A DNA stretch of 64,000 nucleotides from Gyromitra esculenta (taxonomy: Eukaryota; Ascomycota; Pezizomycetes; Pezizales; Discinaceae). Shown piece by piece: positions 59,244 to 64,000 of this stretch. The translations under genes and the position numbers were made by a program. Under the pieces are notes generated by a model. It was not told where the DNA came from and ran no database searches. It saw nothing but the letters and a program-made list of their open reading frames with translations. Every line of letters starts with the position of its first letter. Within the stretch, counting starts at the first letter, position 1. The stretch spans positions 124,001 to 188,000 of the forward strand of contig JBCAML010000021.1 in assembly GCA_038503075.1 (NCBI GenBank), read 5' to 3'.

Positions 59244-62200
59244 GGTAGAGTATTTTCCCTCCGGAGATATAACATGGCCGAGATCCGATTCGTCGGGAAG
59301 GACAAAGCGAGGTACGCGGATCAAAGCACTACATACATGTACTCACTCCACTCAGCGCGAAAGGCAAAAAGTACGCAGACTCGTCTCCGCATATCAGCGC
59401 TAGCGTGCGGATGCGGATGTACCCTCGCGAGACGTCACGCGCGCGCGGAAGTGTAGGCGGGGTTGCAGGGCCGTGGCAGTGAGTCAAGCCGGACGGAGAG
59501 GAGTGTTCGAGAAGATGCCCAGGCTTCCACAAGGACTGCTTTCCAAGCGAGCGGGCATGGGAGGTGGGTGAGTCCTGGCTGACAGGCGTGGGCTGCGGCA
59601 AGTGCGTGTCGGGATTTTAATTGTCAGCAGTGGGCAATAGTTCTGGTTCCATGAGATGGCTATACAGTAGCTATAGCTATAGACTTCTGGGGACGCAGAA
59701 CTAATAGCTAGCTGCCGTTTCACTTTTTCTTTTTTCCTATTTTCTCTCCTACATAAACCGGTGAAGAAAAAACTCCGGGAAAATACTGCTCGAATGGTTC
59801 GGTGGGCTCGAGTTTCTAAGACGGTAGGTAGCTGGCAATTCTTTCCCGCCATATCTCTTCCCCCGGTCTCGGAGTTCCGCCTCCCGACGCTTATTAGTAA
59901 GAACCGCGAGCTTATGTGGATCGTCCAGTAGACAGCATATGTCTAGTCGCATTAGGCTCTCCTTCCCCAGGCACACACACAGCCCTACCATCCCACGAAG
60001 ACAAAAAAAAACGGCTTTATTTTATTTTTATTATTGTTATTTTTATTATTATTATTACACATTTCCTAGTCAGCCGCAAATATGCGGAGCTCCTACCCTA
60101 CGGAATATATATGCATAAACGGAAGAAAAAAAAACCCCACCCCCCTGCAAGGGGCTACGTCAGCATGGTTGAACAGAGCGTTGAGTGTGGGACAATTTAA
60201 ATTAAAAAAAAAAAGAGAGATCTATCCTCCTGCATCATCGTTTAAAGCGGAACACCGGCTATATCTGTACAAGCGAGGGGGAAACAAAGAAAGCAAGCGT
60301 ATGAAGTATATGGTTTTTCGCTCCACCTCCACGCTATCCACACGGTAGCGATCTAGATTCCGCCGTGCAAAAGTTGGCGAGATCAGTTTTGTGATGTCGG
60401 TTGAAACGGACAGCGGGAGGGAAGGGTTGCAAAGCTTGTTCGCAGCGGTGCATTTCCTTGACGGGTCTGGGCACTACGCGAAGCAGCTCCCCCCTCCATC
60501 CTCCATGCGTATACGTGCATGTATTAAATCTTGTGGCTACGGATCAGGTAGCCATCTTAAAACGATTCTTCAGCTGGTTTTTTTTTTGTGAGCTGGCTAT
60601 TCCCAGACCATTCCCAGGCAGCTGCAATAAACCGTGGAGGTTGATGAGGAAAAAACGGATCCAACGGCATTCAGAGCGAGAGGTGGCTTGGACCCGATAA
60701 AATAAAGTTTGCTACGGTACACGCGACGATCCCTGCCTATACCGCACACGAACCCCACCAGCCAGTGTGGAGGTGGACTTGAACCGAGACGCGCGAAGCA
60801 GAGGGAGGGAATTGGTTCTTGAGACATCCAGCGTGGCGTGGTGGTTTAATGGTACCAATGCAAGTTCTGCAATGAGCAGGAGGTTGTGGACGAGAATTGG
60901 ACGGATACGTGGAGTGTGGAGTTGAGAAGCGCTTTTGCGGGGGCTCTCCGATACAGTATTTTCCGGTCAGTGGAATAAATAGAGGAGCCACTCGTCACAT
61001 TCCTCAGGGCGCTTCTTATCTTGGTGTTGAGATTGGGAGAGCCCTTGGTAACTCAGTGGTGGCAGATTCACTCTCGACCTCAGACGGTGGAGGTGGATCA
61101 AAAGTCCCCAGCTCTGAGCGCGAGAGCGTCTTGGCGCTCAAAGATCGTGAACGCCACTTGCAATGCCAGGGACGGGAGGCGGTTCGATCTGGGCCGGATT
61201 ACTACCTAGTTACCACGATTAAGCTATTTCCGTGACGAATGAAACACGAGGCAAACACGCGAGAAAAGGTTGATCCACACATACATATGTGAATCGTATG
61301 ATTATTAAGTGGAAAAAGGGCATCTCCGAGATCAGTGAGCGCTCCATGTAGCCTGGCATGGCATGGCTTCGGCCCCCAGACGTTAAACAGGTAACTCAGG
61401 CAGCCACCATCCAGGAGCGACTGTCCCAGATAACTTTAAATGTTGGGTTAGATGTTTAGTCGTGGGTGGAAGTTGCCTAATCCATCCGCGTCCTCGGAGC
61501 TTAGTCAGTTGGATGAAACATTTCCGCCAAGTCGGACAGTTCCCCCAACTCGCGATGGGTTGTCTCGAATTTCTCCGATGGGCCGGACCAGGAGGGGCCC
61601 GTTCACGCTCGCCTTGGATCCTGCTTACCGTAAGCGTCGGTTAATTAAGCTTGGACGAGTCCTTGGAGATGCTGCTGCATGCAGTGCAGGTGCTCTGTAG
61701 CTGGGCCCACTGCAATAGAGATTCTCGAGGAGAGACGTGCGAATAGGTAAATAAATAAATAAATAGACATACGCCGATTACTGATCAAGTCCGTGTTTGC
61801 CCTTGCCAGAGGCGGGGTGTCTCGCCGTGTGTGTCCTGACGTCGTCTCAATGGCCCTGCTGGTCGTGTCTTGACAATGGCTGGGAACCTATCATATGAGA
61901 ACTCTGATATAGCTATTCGATGCCATGCCATGCCATGCCGGGCAGGCGCTTTTGTACGCCCACAGCTCCCTCTGCGTGCCCATGCCTAGATCTGATAAGT
62001 TCTGTTGCGCAAGCACGGAGAGGTCTGGTGTTCGTATACGTATTTCCTCGCCGGTCTGGGATGGGATGGCATATGTTTCTCGCCCGATAAAATATATTAA
62101 TTACCGATAAGCAAGGCTTCCTCTGATGCTGGACACTAACGCATGCAACATGCCTCGACTCATACCCTCCCATCCATCCATCCATCCATCCAGCATCCAG

Positions 62201-63703
62201 TCTACCCGCTGATATACAACTCTCTAGGCAGAACCTGGATCCGACGCTCGGCACATCCTTTGCTCCATCGTCTTAATAATGGGGGATTCGCGTCGTGGAT
62301 TGATTCTCCCTCCTCAGCCTTAAGGACTGAGTGTGTTTGCGGGTACTGCATCTTGAGCGAATTCGGTCTTTGTCTTAACTCCGAGCATTGCCTATGATCT
62401 CACGGGCCGCCCAGGTTCCAATTGACTCTTACTCCCCCTCCCCCCAAGACTTAGTAACCAGTTCCTTTTTTAGCAAGTCCACCAGGGATTATTTCAAATA
62501 AACCACTTCTATCAACTCCTGCGAGAGCCCATCAGAAAGCTCTCTCTCACTCGCTCGCTCGCTCACCCCCCCCCTTCCCTCCTCCTCCCATGCAAAAGTG
62601 AGCTCACAATCGCCAGGGTATATTTGTAAGCAGGGCTGAGTTTGACTCAGCAGCAACAAGCCTTTTTAGCTCTACGGAACCCCCGTCGGTATCAGCTTAC
62701 CTACATTCAGATGCTTCAGCAGGGCCGTAATGAAGGGAAGGAGAGGGAAAAAAAAAAAAAGTGCAGCAACACGCATGGCGAAGGGGGAGGGAGGTATGGG
62801 TTGTGTCCACAGGACCTGTCTCATATTCCAAGACGGCGACGGAAACTTATTCGAAAAAAAATGCGCTTCTGGAAGCCCCCTCCGGTGCACGGGAAGAGGC
62901 ACCAGATCTGCTGTGCAACCGCCCGAAGCCGAGCTATCCGCACCCTCGCGATTGGGATCTTGATCGAATCATAATTTTTTTCTTTCTTTTTTTTCTCGGT
63001 GGAGGGTGGTTCAGCCCACAAGCCACTTGCATTCTAAGTACGCTCTGCTTTCTGCTTGAAGGGGGAGGGGGGAGGGAGAGGGAGAGAGAGGAAGAAGATT
63101 GGGTGAAGCCCCACAGTGATCAAGCTTACGAGGGGACTCCGTATTCGTGGTGTTGAGCATAGCCATAGGAGAGTAAAGCGGCCGAATCGTTGACCCGATG
63201 ACAAAGTTATTTACATCCTCCACCCTCCCCCCCGTCCACCCAATAACTAATCTTAACGCGGATTCGCAATGCCGAAACGCCCTTTAAGAGACAATCCCGA
63301 AGGGCACAGCATGCTCACAGAAGAACACAGGTACAGTATAGTAGTATATTCCAGCGCTTCGAGGCGAGGCTCAGTTGCGTCATGGGCTCTGCTCTGACCA
63401 TGTACGTGCCCAGGGGGGAGAGGGGAGAGGTTCTAGTAGACTAAAAAAATAAAAAAAGTTGCAAGGAAATGGCGGGTCCGGGGTGTTAATCTACGTGTAC
63501 CAAGCAGAGCAATGGAACGGCCTGGGAAATATAAAAGAACTCACCCTCATCTTCCCTGGCCTGGAAATGCACAAGCAAGTAGGACCGGGAGACGGATGCA
63601 GGCCTAACCGTTAGAAACCGGTATCTAAACCCCATTGTGTGAATATCTAAACCCTAGAAATTTGATATATAGCGAGCCTTGTTTTAGCTACTCTACATAC
63701 TAC

Positions 63704-63791
63704 AGCTGCTGCTACTGCTGCTGCTACTACTACGCTACTGCTACTGCTACTGCTACTACTATTACTACTGCTACTACTACTACTTACTACA
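63704..63791 (+). repeat. (CTG/CTA)n trinucleotide tract
   Basis: About 29 trinucleotides of CTG or CTA with a few interruptions. Long frames result on both strands (poly-Leu/Thr/Tyr or poly-Ser/Val), but these are artefacts of the repeat, not genes. Confidence 0.9.
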
Positions 63792-64000
63792 TACGCTTGA
63801 CTATAGCTACCATCCCACGCCTCCCCACCCCTTCTCCCCACCCCCCAAAGAAGTTGGAGATATATATCTACCTCTCAAGCTCCGGGTCCCCCGCATGGAA
63901 AACCAGCACAGCACCCAGTCGGAACTCCGCCATTCGTACGTGCCGAGTTTCGCTTCGATTGCCCGAGAAGACCGTATGATGTCCCCTGCCGGCAATTCAG

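Larger units (their letters stand above)
55496..64000. other. 8.5-kb gene-less right flank rich in microsatellites
   Basis: No frame in this interval shows a recognisable domain. It contains simple repeats, the main ones listed separately, plus (CCAT)n at 62171-62191, (AAAT)n near 61750 and several A-runs. Weak tRNA-like words occur at 60836-61200 but do not fold into a tRNA. It may be a long promoter region of a gene beyond the window. Confidence 0.5.

Noticed and set aside
60836..61200. tRNA-like words (TGGTTTAATGG, GGTTCGATCTGG, an AGAGC...GCTCT pairing)
   Set aside because: No segment gives a cloverleaf with proper acceptor, anticodon and T arms at correct spacing. It could be a decayed tRNA-derived SINE, but support is too weak to annotate.
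63635..63979. 114-codon frame with Tyr/Cys/Thr runs
   Set aside because: Produced by the CTG/CTA trinucleotide tract.

Overview
The window looks like a nuclear contig from a filamentous ascomycete (Pezizomycotina). Genes carry short GT-AG introns of about 45-190 bases. The families are typically fungal: a Zn2Cys6 'fungal-trans' regulator, a SesB-type NB-ARC receptor, a multi-exon GH95 enzyme, an F-box/ankyrin protein and a Tad/I-like LINE. Gene density is low (ten confident protein genes in 64 kb), with long intergenic stretches rich in homopolymers and microsatellites and many small TA-flanked inverted-repeat elements. I could not assign a class or genus.

Layout. 1-4.2 kb: no gene. 4.2-5.7 kb (-): a disordered Ser-rich protein. 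5.7-12 kb: no gene, one small hairpin repeat. 12.0-12.6 kb (-): GNAT acetyltransferase. 13.2-14.3 kb (-) and 14.9-16.2 kb (+): a bZIP regulator and an arsenite methyltransferase, divergent across a 585-bp promoter that holds six TGAYATTC boxes in two regular arrays. 17.1-20.0 kb (+): secreted GH95 alpha-fucosidase-like enzyme in nine exons. 20.6-22.1 kb (-): stand-alone SesB/DUF676-type alpha/beta hydrolase. 22.4-25.0 kb: a nest of inverted-repeat elements, some inserted in others. 25.8-30.7 kb (+): a 1.4-kresidue NOD-like receptor with a Ser/Pro-rich N-terminus, a SesB-type hydrolase, NB-ARC and TPR-like repeats. 32.1 kb (+): a small hydrophilic protein. 36.6-40.7 kb (+): a regulator with two C2H2 fingers plus a Zn2Cys6 cluster. 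42.1-43.3 kb (-): a Cys-rich single-pass membrane protein. 45.9-51.2 kb (+): a 5'-truncated, decayed LINE with a 15-bp target duplication, itself split by a 398-bp insertion. 52.4-53.5 kb: further small repeats and a second LINE tail. 54.4-55.5 kb (-): F-box/ankyrin protein. 55.5-64 kb: no gene found.

Functional reading. The most interesting block is 20.6-30.7 kb. A free SesB-type hydrolase and an NLR carrying the same hydrolase domain lie divergently, share intron positions, and are separated by a transposon nest. This resembles fungal NLR/effector pairs of the non-self recognition and regulated cell death type, but no amyloid motif was recognised. The second block is a probable arsenic-response pair (bZIP plus ArsM) with a repeated cis-element between the two genes. 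Exon structures were derived by hand from splice consensus, reading-frame continuity and family conservation. None is confirmed by transcripts.
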